Source: Puccinia triticina (lineage: Eukaryota > Basidiomycota > Pucciniomycetes > Pucciniales > Pucciniaceae). Taken from it: a stretch of 64,000 nt of DNA. Positions within the stretch are counted from its first letter, which is position 1, and the number at the start of each line of letters is the position of its first letter. The notes under the pieces are model-generated. The model was not told the origin of the DNA. It searched no databases and saw only the letters and a program-made list of their open reading frames with translations. A program made the translations under genes and the position numbers. The DNA lies in contig NC_070561.1 of NCBI RefSeq assembly GCF_026914185.1, forward strand, positions 4,340,001-4,404,000, in the 5' to 3' direction. Positions 1-11,296 of the stretch are shown here, in pieces.

Positions 1-482
1 GGCTTTGCTGACAAGGGGGCCAGAGGTATGGGATTTATTCTTGAGGTGTGACAGCATTGTGATTGATGGTTGCTGGTTTTCTGGGTAGATCAGGATTGGC
101 TTACCACACCAGTAGTTTTATCTTTAGATTGGTTTCATTCAAGCTATCTTCCCCCTTCTCCATCCTAAAAATCAAGCAGTCCCCCAAAAACTTATTCCTC
201 AAATTAAACAAGTAAAAAAACACATTTCTGCTCATCTATAAGTTTTTTGGGTGTCCAAATTCTTATAAGTCTTAAATCTTGACCTGGATGTTCCAAAGAT
301 CCAGATATTGTTGAATCACATAGTTTTGCATTTCCATGTTTCCATTCCCGCAAGCCCCCCAAGGACCGCCAGCGGGTGACCCAAACATCAGCCCCCCAAA
401 CATTCATGCTGGTAAGAATATGTTTATTTGGTTTGGGTTCAATTATGAATGATGTGGTCTGCACATTGTGATCTGATTTTTC

Positions 483-3400
483 ATGATTTTTGTTGGGTTT
501 ATTATAACTGCTTCAGGTTTTGAGCCCCTTTTGTATGCTGATGGCACATACAGATACAGATGCATTATGTGTAAATCCAAATGGGCAAAGGAGGACAATA
601 TTCCTTTGCATCTTCAAACCCGCACACATATAAACAAGTGGAATGAACTACAAGCTTTTCAAAACCAGGTAGCACAATCATCCCAATATTTACAAACACA
701 GGCCTCCTCACTACCTCACAATTGGAACCATGATCCCTCAGAGCCCCAGGTGCAAATAAATCCTGATGATTCTCCCCACCAAACAGACTGGCCAACTGGT
801 GGTCCTGCCACTGGCATAGCTCAAACAGTGGATGTGGATGTGAACAACCCTGAAGGATTTGGCTTTGGGTCAGATTATACTGGTGATGTTATGGGTGGCC
901 CACAGGGTATGGCTGAGTGGCTTCACACCGCATTGGCTGCAGGATTGATGGATGAGGAAGTTTCATTCCCTGGTGATGCTGATCTGCCAAATCATCAATT
1001 TGTGGAAGCAGTCAATAATTCATCTTGGTTTCCTTTCAGATCCAAGGAGGTTAGCTGTCTCTTTCATCTGAATAGTTTATTTGGGGTAAGTGGCTGATTT
1101 TTTGGATGATATGCCAATACTTAACCCCAGTATTTAGTTTCTGCTCTCATGCTGGGACATCTTCACAATCGTTTGTCACGGACCATGTATCACCAGCTCC
1201 GGGTCATTCTCACTTTGTTGGGCATAGAACTCCCACATTGGGATAGCATAAAGAGAAACCGGGAATTTATTCGAAAAGGTTTAGATATTAAAATCCATAA
1301 GCATGTGTCTGTATTTGATAATACATGTTACTACCTCAGTCTGATAGATATAATTCAACATGTAAGTATTACTATTAATCATTGATCATGACTCTCACCA
1401 GTGACCAAATTGAATGTGTGCTGAATTCCATATCCCACTTTCCAGGAATTGGGTAATCCAATAGTCCACCCACATTTAAAATTCTACCCACATGACACCG
1501 GTGGTAAGAACATCAGAGGTCTATACCAAAGTGCAAAATGGTGTGAACATCTTCCCCGACAGCACCGTGTCCAAATGGCTGCCATGGAAGGGAAACACTA
1601 CTATATCTTTGAACCCATCACAGTGAAGGGATCACCAGATAGGTACATTGTGGTTCCAATATTCTTTTACCAGAAAGAGAACACATTATATGGCAATTGT
1701 ATTTTGAGCAAAATTTACCAATCCAGATGAATCGGGCCAAATGGCTTTGTACATACGCTCAAATATTCAGTATAATGACCAAGATTTAATGGAGATTCCT
1801 GTTAGACTCTTCAACAAGACATATGAAGAAATATACCATCAAGATGGAACCTTATTGATGGAAAAGTGTGACAATCAGATATGGGGTAGGCCTTCTTAAT
1901 ATAAAATTTAGTTCCACATATTTTAAAATCAACATAATTGACCTTGATGGATTACTTATTCTTGACAGAATTTGGGGCCCCAGAATCTGAACCCATCCCT
2001 GTTCCCAATCCCTGGAGAGAACAGGCTGACAAGAAGATCATCCGACATGTCCCTATCATTCTCTATTCCAATGATACTTCAGGCAACCAGTCAAAACGTT
2101 GGAATAAACATGTATCATACTACTTCACATTGGGAGGTCTACCACCTGAAATGACCAACATGGAATACAACTGTCATTTTATTGCAACATCCAATGTTGC
2201 ATCTGCATTGGAGATTGGAGAGCCAATTGTGAATGAGATAAAGTAAGTCGAATTAGCATATTGACTATGTAGTATACTAGAATCTGACATTCTATTGTTT
2301 CAACAAAGTTTATTGGCAAATGACGGTGGCTTTGCCTTTGATGCGGGTATTAAAGAGGAAGTGATGTTTATGGTTATCCCTCTTGCATTCCTGGCTGATT
2401 CACCCATGGCAGCTGAAATAACAAGCACACCCAATCCAGGGAAAGCCAATAATCCGTGCCGGATGTGTCATCTCAGTGTCCAATCAAGAGACCAGAGGTG
2501 CACCTTAGAATTTCTCAGATCATTCTTTGGAATCCCAGATTTACCCCCTGCTTGAAAGTGGCATGAAACAAGGAGTCGATCTCATGAACTTTGGGACATA
2601 TATGATACAAAACCCAAGAATCAATTTATTAATAAAACAGCAGAGTATGGATTGAAGGACCAAATAACCCATAGATTAATTGAGCTCCAGTCACAGAAGG
2701 TACATGAAAGAATAAGAATTTCTGAACTTGCAAAAAAATTTTGACCAAGAATATTCAATTCATATTTGGAACTAGCAGCATTTGATGGCTGTAATGACAC
2801 GCCAGTGGAGATACTACACGTAATCCTCCTTGGGTGTGTCAAGTATGTCTTGGCTGACTTCATGAAAAATAGACTACCCAAGAGGCACCTAAATGAAGTT
2901 GAGGCCCGATTACAATCCTTCAATACCGATGCCCTCAATTTTCCACCACTTCAAGCAACATACATGATGGCCCACCATGCATCATTCATTGGTAAAGATT
3001 TCAGAATAATATTGCAAGTCGCCCCATTTGTCTTATTTCCTTATATGACAGAAGAAATGAAGGATCTGTGGTTTTCAATGTGCTATATAGCAAGTATGGC
3101 ATTTCAGACCACTATCCCTGACATGGAGGAATATTTAAAAGATATGGAAGCTGTAATCCGGGCATTTATGTATCACATCTCTAAGATGTCTGGCAGGTGG
3201 TCAAATAAACCCAAGATACACATGCTTCTACACCTCCCTCAATCAATCAGAAGATTGGGGCCTCCAATCCTGTTTGCCACTGAAAAATATGAGAGTTTCA
3301 ATGGAATTGTCTGCACCACATCAATCCATTAAAATAGACAAGCACCAAGTCATGATTTGGCAATCAGCTTCAGCAATTACCACACAGAGAGGCTTTTATT

Positions 3401-3800
3401 CTCTGGTGCTTATCTTTACAATTTAGAAACAGGAGAATACATTCAACCACACTCAGATGTTACCAATATATTCCAGAAAAATGTTTTGATTCAACGTCTT
3501 TTTGGTTACAACTCCACATTAGTCTACCCAATGACTTCATACCCCTGCTTACACAATACAAAAGTGGACCCTTTGGAAGTTGAACCCGTACCAGAAGCCC
3601 TCAGATCAGTCAATCCAAGGAGTAGCATCAGGCAAGTAGCTGCAATCAAACTGAATTCAAAGGAAAACATTCACAAGGGGATGTTTTATTTGGTGAGCTA
3701 TAAGCTGGTAGAAGAAAAATTCCATATACACCCACTAACATCCAAAAATGTTCCCATATTGTGTGCGGTTCTGATAGGAGAAAGGAATTCAAAATCGTAG
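483..3800 (+). pseudogene. Plavaka-type (CACTA-like) transposase, decayed
   Basis: The coding pieces run in order along the plus strand. A zinc-finger-like start (CxxC then H..H, about 560-640) is followed by a segment opening YLVSALMLGHLHNRLSR (from about 1128). Next come ELGNPIVHPHLKFYPHD (from 1446), the hallmark block HVPIILYSNDTSGNQSKRWN (about 2050-2110) with ATSNVASALEIGEPIV after it, and a long C-terminal exon (about 2310-3800). This order is that of basidiomycete Plavaka transposases, remembered from the family and not searched. Introns with GT-AG borders are visible near 1362-1445, 1886-1969 and 2245-2308. The copy is dead: the frame shifts near 1700, and the last exon has in-frame stops at about 2554 (TGA), 2743 (TGA) and 3330 (TAA). 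The first TGA sits where CGA (Arg) would fit. I could not fix the element ends or a target duplication. Confidence 0.75.
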
Positions 3801-4768
3801 TGTAATAGCATGTGTTCAATCAATCTGGGAGGTCACCCCCGGAAATCATTTTTATGTGTGACGTGTGGAATGTTCCAAAGGACACATAAACACTCATACA
3901 AGGATGCCTACACTGACCAAAAGGGCCACATTGTGTATTGTACCTGTACACGTAAGTCTGAGCAGTGTCTCAAACTTCCTCTGAGAAGTGTCTCAAACTT
4001 CCTTGTCAGGTAAGATGAAAATTGATTGCAAACATTTATCAACAGATGATCCAGTGTTGCCTCAATGTACAACATAACTGCTTTGAGGGGGGATGTAAAG
4101 CAATTGAAGGTGCAGTCCCAGTAAACAAGCGACATGAGGGCACATCCAACACACACAGTATAACAGTTATCTGTTAAATACATTTGCGCATCATGAGGCT
4201 GAAATCCACCACCATTACTCCAACTTACAACCTAAGCAAATTCCAGAATGGCAAATGATGCAAGCATTGCATGAGGGCCTCCATAAGTGGCGCTCAGAAA
4301 ATGATGATGATGGCATCAGTGATTAAATCAGATACAGTTTAGCCATGATATTTTTAACAAAACATACATTTATATGGTAGAAATACACTAGAAGTGTTAC
4401 CCAGGTGATTAAAGCTAGTACACCACATTTAGGCTTGACCACAGGTTGTAGAGTGGATTTTGGTTGCAGTGGGTTTCAATTTTTTTGGCTTTGGCATGTT
4501 TATTTGGTTATAGCATAGCATGGAGGTGTGTGTTTTGGTTATAGTGTGTTTTCCTTATACATGAAGTAAGACTGCATGATTGATTGAATAGCTACCTGAT
4601 AAGATTCAGACTCTGGCATCTTAAGCAGTGTTTTCCTTATACATGAAGTAAGACTGCATGAATGAATTAATAGCTGCCAGATAAGATTCAGAATCTGGAA
4701 TACTCAAGCACAGTCAATGCTATTTGGATGCAGAAGCTCACAGTGAAATGGTATAACTAAAATTCCAC
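3801..4768. other. Intergenic / 3' remnant of Plavaka element
   Basis: AT-rich sequence with short low-complexity stretches. Two near-identical copies of a roughly 45-bp segment (about 4550-4590 and 4628-4668, around TTTTCCTTATACATGAAGTA) form a local direct repeat. I see no coding sequence that I can support. Confidence 0.4.
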
Positions 4769-5813
4769 TTAAACATCAGAACAAGTATGGACTTCTGAAC
4801 CTGATAGGTGATAAGTTATAAGAAAAGTGTCAAAAATGGCAAGCCAACAAAACAAACTTTGCAGGTCAATAAATTCCCCGATGGAGTGTAAAAATAATAA
4901 AGCAAACATCATGAATGCGGGAAAATAAGATGAGCTTTTAGTCAAAGGGAAATCAAAGGGGGGGGGGGGCAATGAAAACTGAAAGCAGGATTCCAATTCA
5001 TTGATTGCAATGTTGAGTGCATTTGGATCATTCGGAGGCTTGATTGAGTCGCTTCGTGGCCTCATGTACCCCCTCCGTGAGCAACACTGCGTGTAGGGAA
5101 TACCAAGCTTGCAAAGCCTCCTGATTGAGGTTTTCTTGAATATCAACCAGTGGTATAATGAGTGCTTATCGATGGCGTCACGTGTCACAGTGTCACTGGG
5201 CAAAATATGGCACAATGCAAGGTAGTCGTCCATTTCAAGGTCGGCTGTCTGGGTGCAAGGTGCGCTGTGTGTCTTCATCCGCTTGGTTGGAGGCAGGTCT
5301 TGTGTTGAAATCGACGACGGCTGCACCTCTGAGTTGAAGCCTGACAACTCCCCGGAAAACAGTCGGCTGAGCAACACTGGGTCGAAGTAAGAGTCGCGTT
5401 TCTTTCGTACCCGGAGGGGCGAGGTGACCACTCGTCGTTGTCGTTCGGGGCAGGTTGCGACCCGTTGTTGGGGGAAGGGTGCGACTCTTTGTTGGGTGGA
5501 GCGCGCGAATCGTTTTTGGGGGCAGTGAGCAACTCTCCGTTGGGGGGAGTGGTTGACTTGTTGTAGGTCTCCTGGCCAGCCTGTGGTGGAAAACAATGAT
5601 CAATCGATCAGCTCTAAGCAAAGGGCCCAATAAAATAAACAAAACCAATAAACTGACATTATTATGGTGATGCGCAGTGTAATTACGATCTTTGGCCGAT
5701 TCTTGGTCCATATCTTGCGAGTTGGCTGGAAGGTTGCGACTGGAACGGCGGGATTGAGATCTTGGCAGAGATCTGAAGCGTCCTTGGGGGATGTCAATGG
5801 TCATGTCCGCCAT
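4769..5813 (-). CDS. Hypothetical rust-type protein, Ser/Pro/Arg-rich with a short helical domain
   Basis: The first exon begins at 5813 (MADMTIDIPQGRF...) and ends near 5658 at a GTCAGT donor. The next exon starts after CACAG near 5582. Two overlapping frames stay open for more than 85 codons across the arginine/proline-rich middle, so the exact exon 2 frame is uncertain. The frame giving RKKRDSYFDPVLLSRLFSGE leads into a motif with DDYLALCHILPSD and YHWLIFKKTS (about 5070-5230). That layout resembles abundant Puccinia hypothetical proteins with a DYL.LC...HW..F block, from memory only. Function is unknown. After 5040 the frame runs into a proline/poly-G-coded tract (about 4960-4970), which may be beyond the true end. 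It lies just outside the KDZ transposon. Confidence 0.4.
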
Positions 5814-6131
5814 GTCGGCGGCGCTCAGCTTCGAACATTTCTTGAAACGCTTTCAAATATTATTAGTTGGGCAACCTTCATGACAACTCTCGAGAAACCT
5901 CCCAAAAATATTCAAAATACCTTCGGAGGGCGGGTTGCGCCCCCAAAGGTTTTTCAAAGTGTATTCGGCTGCAAAGTTTGAAGAATGGATCCGGCCATAT
6001 CCGCTTTCTGAACCGATCTCCTGCGGATAAAAACCTTAAAATTCCAACATTTGAAAGATATTCGAAGTTTTTCAAAACAACTCGGAAAAAGTTTGAAGAA
6101 TTCTCGAAAGTTAACCGAGGGGCGCGACTTC
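5814..6131. other. Left flank of the KDZ insertion
   Basis: Non-coding sequence between the start of the minus-strand gene and the transposon. It contains CTTCGGAGGGCGGGTTGCGC followed by AAAGGTTTTTC near 5920-5957. A similar string (CTTCGGAGG... AAAGGTTTTTCGGATAAAAAC) occurs just beyond the right end of the transposon at 16644-16697, so the target may itself be a dispersed repeat. Confidence 0.4.
6124..6131. repeat. Target site duplication GCGACTTC, left copy
   Basis: Eight bases directly outside the left terminal repeat, identical to 16639-16646 directly outside the right one. Confidence 0.9.
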
Positions 6132-6372
6132 CACCCATGACGACTCCTGTATGACTATTGAATAGTGTCGAGCGCGCGCGCGAGCAGGCTACACAATAGT
6201 AATTGCCGCCTCTCATTTCATCTCACTTTTTCTTGACGCTTCTCAGGAATCTCACCACCAAAACTCACCAAAGTACCGGCTCCAGCTGGCCTTTGCCTTG
6301 TCACAAGCTGGCACCCACCCTTTCACGTGCAAAACTGACTGGCGTTCAATTCCCCTACTTTTCGATCCACAA
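6132..6372 (+). repeat. KDZ left terminal inverted repeat
   Basis: Pairs with the reverse complement of 16398-16638. By eye there are only a few substitutions over the outer 215 bp; similarity fades near 6345-6372. It includes a CG-alternating tract (GAGCGCGCGCGCGAGC) near 6170-6185. Confidence 0.85.
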
Positions 6373-6562
6373 GTTGCAGTACACCTCTTGCCCCCACCTG
6401 CTCTGCCGCTGCAAACCCGAACGCTGGTCAATCAGAAAATTGGGAACCGTTCAAAGCTCAAGTCATCATCACAGCAAGCTATCCAGTCTCACAATTTTCA
6501 TTCTGGTTACTGACCTTGTCCTTTTGGATTTTCCCTTCCCAATAGCTAAATCGATTCATACA

Positions 6563-9500
6563 ATGGCCCGAAGACGAACCGGAAATATCCAGCGACGGGG
6601 CCCCACAATTATACGACACCCTCGCAGTGGTATCTCAAATCAGCCTGCGGACTTGAACACGGCTGTTGCTATGGCCTTGAGGCATGGACTAATTGTTATC
6701 AATCCCAGTCGCGACCATCTTCACGAGGACCCCTACCTATCATCTCAAACTGAACAACTTGCTGACCATTTCCATCAACACGAACCACCTCAGCACGAGA
6801 CCGCACTCCTTCCTGATGAATTCATTACCCAGTATGCCATGAGAAGAGATCGTCTTAAGTCGGCTTGGAAATCAATCGAAAAATCAATGTGCGCCGCCTT
6901 CTTCGTATGCCAGTATCATACAAAAAACTGGACAACCTCAACCAGCTACCTGGAACCACTCGAAGAATGTGACTGTGGCAATAATCGTAAACGATCGGTT
7001 GATTTGATACATACACACGGTATGTACTGTACCTGAGCCACGGATTCTTTGTGACCCACAAATTTAACCATTTGATGAGGAGATTCATTGATTCTGTTTG
7101 TAGACCGCTTTCATCGCCAAGAAGTAGAGTTCTGTTCTTGCATTCCTGACGCTATTCGCTTGATTCACCTTGGATATATCCCTGCATCCCCCTCAGCACC
7201 CCGGACAGCGTTCTCTATCCCCCTTGTTCAGCTGTACCAGCATTTATGGCATGAGTCAGCAATTCCTTACACCTCATTCATTGCCGGCATCATGTACCAT
7301 CAAGATACCAGATCAAGGGACAAGTTGTATGCCCGCGGCCCAAGTGGCAACCCACGTGACTTGCGAATTCCTTTCTCACAAGCAATTGATATCTACAGCC
7401 AGATCCAAACACTCCAAAAAGATTTGATTACAATTTCTCTGGGCCTAAAAAACCAGGATCATTGGGCAGCAAAATGCCCTGCATGTTTTGGGCCTGAAAA
7501 GCCCGATGAAGAGAGTCAGCCTAGGACCGGCGAAGCCTATGCCATAATTGCAATGGATGGCAACTTTCAACATCGGCACCACAAGTTTGCAAGCACCGAT
7601 GTCCCCACCGAAGCTGATTACCCGTCAAACTTTATCCCTACTTCCCAAATTGTCACTCATGAGGTTCGATGCCAATCGACTGACGAAGATGTCGCTGGGC
7701 TTAGGGCAAGTGTCATTCCTTGTGATGTTTTCCGCAAAAACTCTGCTGATTTAGAATTCTCCTGCTTTTTTAGACATCATGCTCCGATGCCCACAAGGCT
7801 GCAAATGATGTGCGCAATTCTGTGTCCTGGGACAAGTTTGATGATACCGGGCTCTTTGGTAGTTGTTGCCGCCACGATATTCCCCTCAAACTTATTAACA
7901 TCGAGCAAAGTGGCGAGAAGTAAGCAGGCCAATCTCCAAGACCCTTTTCAAAAATAGTAAGAAAAAGAAATTTCTCTCTCCAACAGGCTTTACTACCCGG
8001 TCAGTATCATAGCAAATATACTAGAGGCTTTTCCCACCAAAAAGTTTGGAATACTTTACGATATCGGATGCCACTTGGACGCACATATCAGAAAGGTGAG
8101 CTTGATTCATACGGTTTGGAGTGTCTTTGAAAATGCACCTGAATAAATATTCCTTCTGAATCACCTCACAAAGCGCAATCTGTTAGGAAACCAGATTGAT
8201 CGAGTGGCTTTTGGTACCTCTGTGTTTCACGCATATGTACACAACTGGGACTGCCAAATTGAGTACAATCCCAGGTATAACTCGAATTGGGGAATGTCTG
8301 ATGGGGAGGGAACAGAGCGCCTGTGGTCCCAATTATCTGACATGGTGGGACCCCTAAGGAATGCTACTCGCATCCATCGCCTTCAAGCCATTGGCAGCCA
8401 ATGTGATTACTATGCTGGAATGCTCAAACTGATACTTTGTGAGCTTCCTGATCAACATTCTTGTTTTACTTGTTTTTTTACTGCCAAGACCCTAGCTCAC
8501 CCGGTAACCTGATGTGATATGATTTGAATGCAGGCGAGTGGATGAATCGACACCTTGACCAAGCGCATGCATACTTGAATGAATGTCAAGTTAAACTCAA
8601 TGAAATTTACAATCAAACCAATCCATTTGCCGAAGAGGGCGAGTGTTACTCGCAGGCATTTTTTGAGCAGCAGTGGGTTCTTGAGCGCACCTACTATCGT
8701 GATCGAAACAATGAAAAAGTTGAGCAGAAATTAGAACTAGGCCGTTTGCTTACATTAGAAGAAGACCTAAATGCAGCTTGGTTGGTCCAATCCTGTGCTC
8801 TCCACCCTGTGTCACATATTGATTGTTTCTGTACGAGCTCACAGGGAAACTATTCCCAATACACCCGAGGATACACTGGCACGAGTGAATAGAATCAGTG
8901 AAACTCGGGCAAAAGTAGAGCAACAGCGTCAACGCATTGGAGCCGATCAAATTCTTGAAGGGGTCACCCGCGCCCATGAGGGTTTATTCTTGAAAGTCTG
9001 GTGGGCCAAAACAGATTTGAGGCGCAAATACCTGGCCCTGCTTGAGGAGAAGCGACCACTGGATGCAGTGCGGATGGGTACAGCTTCAAAGCTAGGTTAG
9101 ATTGTTGAACTATCTGCTAAATTGCTTCCACCAGCGTACTAACCTACTTATTTCCTTTCCCCGCTTTCAGGCACCGATGGGAAAGAGCGCCTGATAGCTT
9201 CGATTCGCAAAAAAACACATGCACTACAAGCTGTGGTCAACACTTACAACCGTCATCTTGACGCTTTCCATGTCGCTTTCCCCGATCGACCTATCCTGGA
9301 GAGAGCAGTTTACGACTCAATACTGCGCATGGAACCTGATGATATATTCTGGAAGGATGGCGTTTTCACGAACCACGAAGAACCGTGGGCCATTGATCCT
9401 GACACTCAAGATGGTATGAGACTTGTTGCCCGCCAGCAGCGAGCACGTGAGGAGGCTCGTCGAATAGGTCGGGAGATGCGTAGGGCAATCCGCTGGGCTG

Positions 9501-10087
9501 TCACAGAGCACCAACGGATTATCCCTTTGATGTTCGGACTAGCGACAGAATCGGAATGGGTCAAGACTCGACTTCAGCCTGTGTTGAATCATCCAATGCT
9601 GCAAACGCTATCGCTCGAGGATCAATTGGATTGCATGAAAGCCATTCTACACAACCACTTCATCCTCTTATCCAGACTGCAACTTGAATGGAACAAAAAT
9701 GTCGAGCATATAATTTCCAACACAGGTCCTTACGAGAACGATGCTGATCTCTTGAGAGATTGGAACGAACAGGTGCTCCGGTTGTCCTTTCTAAAACAAA
9801 CCGGTAACTTATCCATGGTCTCCGGGGACTTTGAAAATGCCATCGGTAACAGCTTGGACAACATTGATGAATCAGTGATGCGTGATTTTCTGGCTCAAGA
9901 GTTTGATGCAACCGCCGGTCCGACAAATACGCACAATGAGAACGACCCCAATGATGATGCTTTCAACCTTCCTGCAAACATACCCGGCCAACCCAACACG
10001 GGTCTGATCGGGCCAGATGATTTTGAGAGGGCCCTAGAGGCAGATGAACTGGATCATATTTTTGTAGCAAACCTTCAAATCAACTAA
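6563..10087 (+). CDS. KDZ transposase with N-terminal CxC1-like cysteine cluster
   Basis: Proposed exons: 6563-7019, 7104-7705, 7774-7919, 7987-8095, 8174-8438, 8534-8780, 8845-9095 and 9171-10087, giving 997 aa with every phase matching. The start MARRRTGNIQRRG fits the family better than upstream ATGs, which lie in the terminal repeat. An N-terminal cysteine/histidine cluster (CQYH, CDCG, FCSC; about residues 120-170) looks like the CxC1 domain tied to KDZ transposases. Candidate catalytic acidic residues are D304 in MDGNFQHRH, D427 in YDIGCHLDAH, and E483/E486 in MSDGEGTERLWS, following the conserved HAYVHNWDCQIEYNPRY. GSCCRHD precedes the second Asp. The rest is helical with an acidic tail. 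Intron 2 would be a GC-AG intron (GCAAGT donor at 7706). The protein should act in the nucleus to excise and insert the element through its inverted repeats. Confidence 0.9.
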
Positions 10088-10129
10088 TATGTCTGTGTTA
10101 CCATGAAATTGCACACATTAGTATGATAA

Positions 10130-10660
10130 TTATAGGAAGCAGGATATTGGGCCCGCCTCGCTGAAGCTTTCAAAAGCGGGTGGGCCGCTTCGCTTTTACG
10201 TTCACGAATGGAAGGGGAGGCAGATAAAAATATTGCACTATTTTTTAGCGGCAAAGAGCAGGGCACTGCTACGCTAGCCGCTGTAATAGCGATAACGTTG
10301 CGAAAGAGCCACTTTCTAGCGGATTTGTACCGCTAAGGAGCGTGCGGAGAGCACTAGTGCGCTTTTTGCTACAAGAAGAGTGCTGATTTCAAGGCTTTGG
10401 GCACTATTGTCGTCTCAGAGTTTCAATGTCTGCAGAAGGGGCCGGGGCCAGGGCAATTCCGGGCACAGGTCATGGGCTTGAATGGTTTAGGTCTTGTATA
10501 ATATGTCATTTGCCGCTGTGGCCATGTGGCCCAGCATCATGTCATGAGACAACGCCACACACTCCCGATGGGCGTGCAGGCGCTGATAGCGGTGTAGTGG
10601 GATTTCCCTGCTAATAGCGGCAAATAGCGCATCGGTGCGCTACTGTGCCAAAGCTTTGCT
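10130..10660. repeat. GC-rich repeat with many AGCGG/CCGCT motifs inside the KDZ element
   Basis: This stretch is studded with short inverted motifs such as TAGCGGATTTGTACCGCTA (near 10318-10336), GCGGGTGGGCCGCTTCGC and ATAGCGGCAAATAGCGC. The same vocabulary fills the subterminal regions of the hAT element at 35.5-35.8 and 39.2-39.5 kb. It may be a non-autonomous hAT relative nested in the KDZ element, but I found no clear ends or target duplication. Confidence 0.4.
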
Positions 10661-11100
10661 ATTTCTTAACATGGTATTTTTGGATACATACCAATCTCAT
10701 TTAATTTTGAATCTAACCAAATTAGTGGAATCTACTGTGTCTTCCTTTCCCTTATGCATCAAGCCCCTCATTCCTCAGCATGGCCAGATTTTCAATAAGT
10801 TCAGAGTGATCATTAAATTCTCAGTGACAGGAATGAGGGTTTATCCATCCAAGGTGGTATGAGCAATTTCCAAATATTTAAAGGGACATAGCAATCCCCT
10901 TTGAGTGGAAAAAAAAAACTGACATTTTAAAGGATGCTAAACTTTTTCCATGCGGGTGAGTTGGGGCTCTTCATGTTGAAAGTGATTAAAACATACCCAC
11001 TTATTCACCTGGTGCAATGTTTAATAATTTCAACTAACATATAGCTACAGCTGGATGTGGACTGACTGGTTTTGCTCTGGCAGCTGACACCTAATATTAA

Positions 11101-11296
11101 GGGTGTTCAAAGTTGAAATCATATTTTTTTCAAATCATAAAATCATAAAATCATAACACTTTTGAGTGATCATTTTTTATGTACCATTTTAGAATTGTTG
11201 CTCTTTTTTGAGTGATTGGGTGTTACACATTTTTTTCAGATTAAAATTTTATGAATTTATGGTGTTATAATTTTATGCAGTCAACTTTGAACACCC
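11101..11296. repeat. Short MITE, GGTGTTCAAAGTTGA family
   Basis: Terminal inverted repeat GGGTGTTCAAAGTTGA at 11101 and its complement ending at 11296. The interior is AT-rich with repeated AAATCATAA strings. It is the same family as the outer element at 50668-51610, which shares GGTGTTCAAAGTTGG ends and ATAAATCATAAAATCATAA interiors. No clear target duplication here. Confidence 0.7.
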
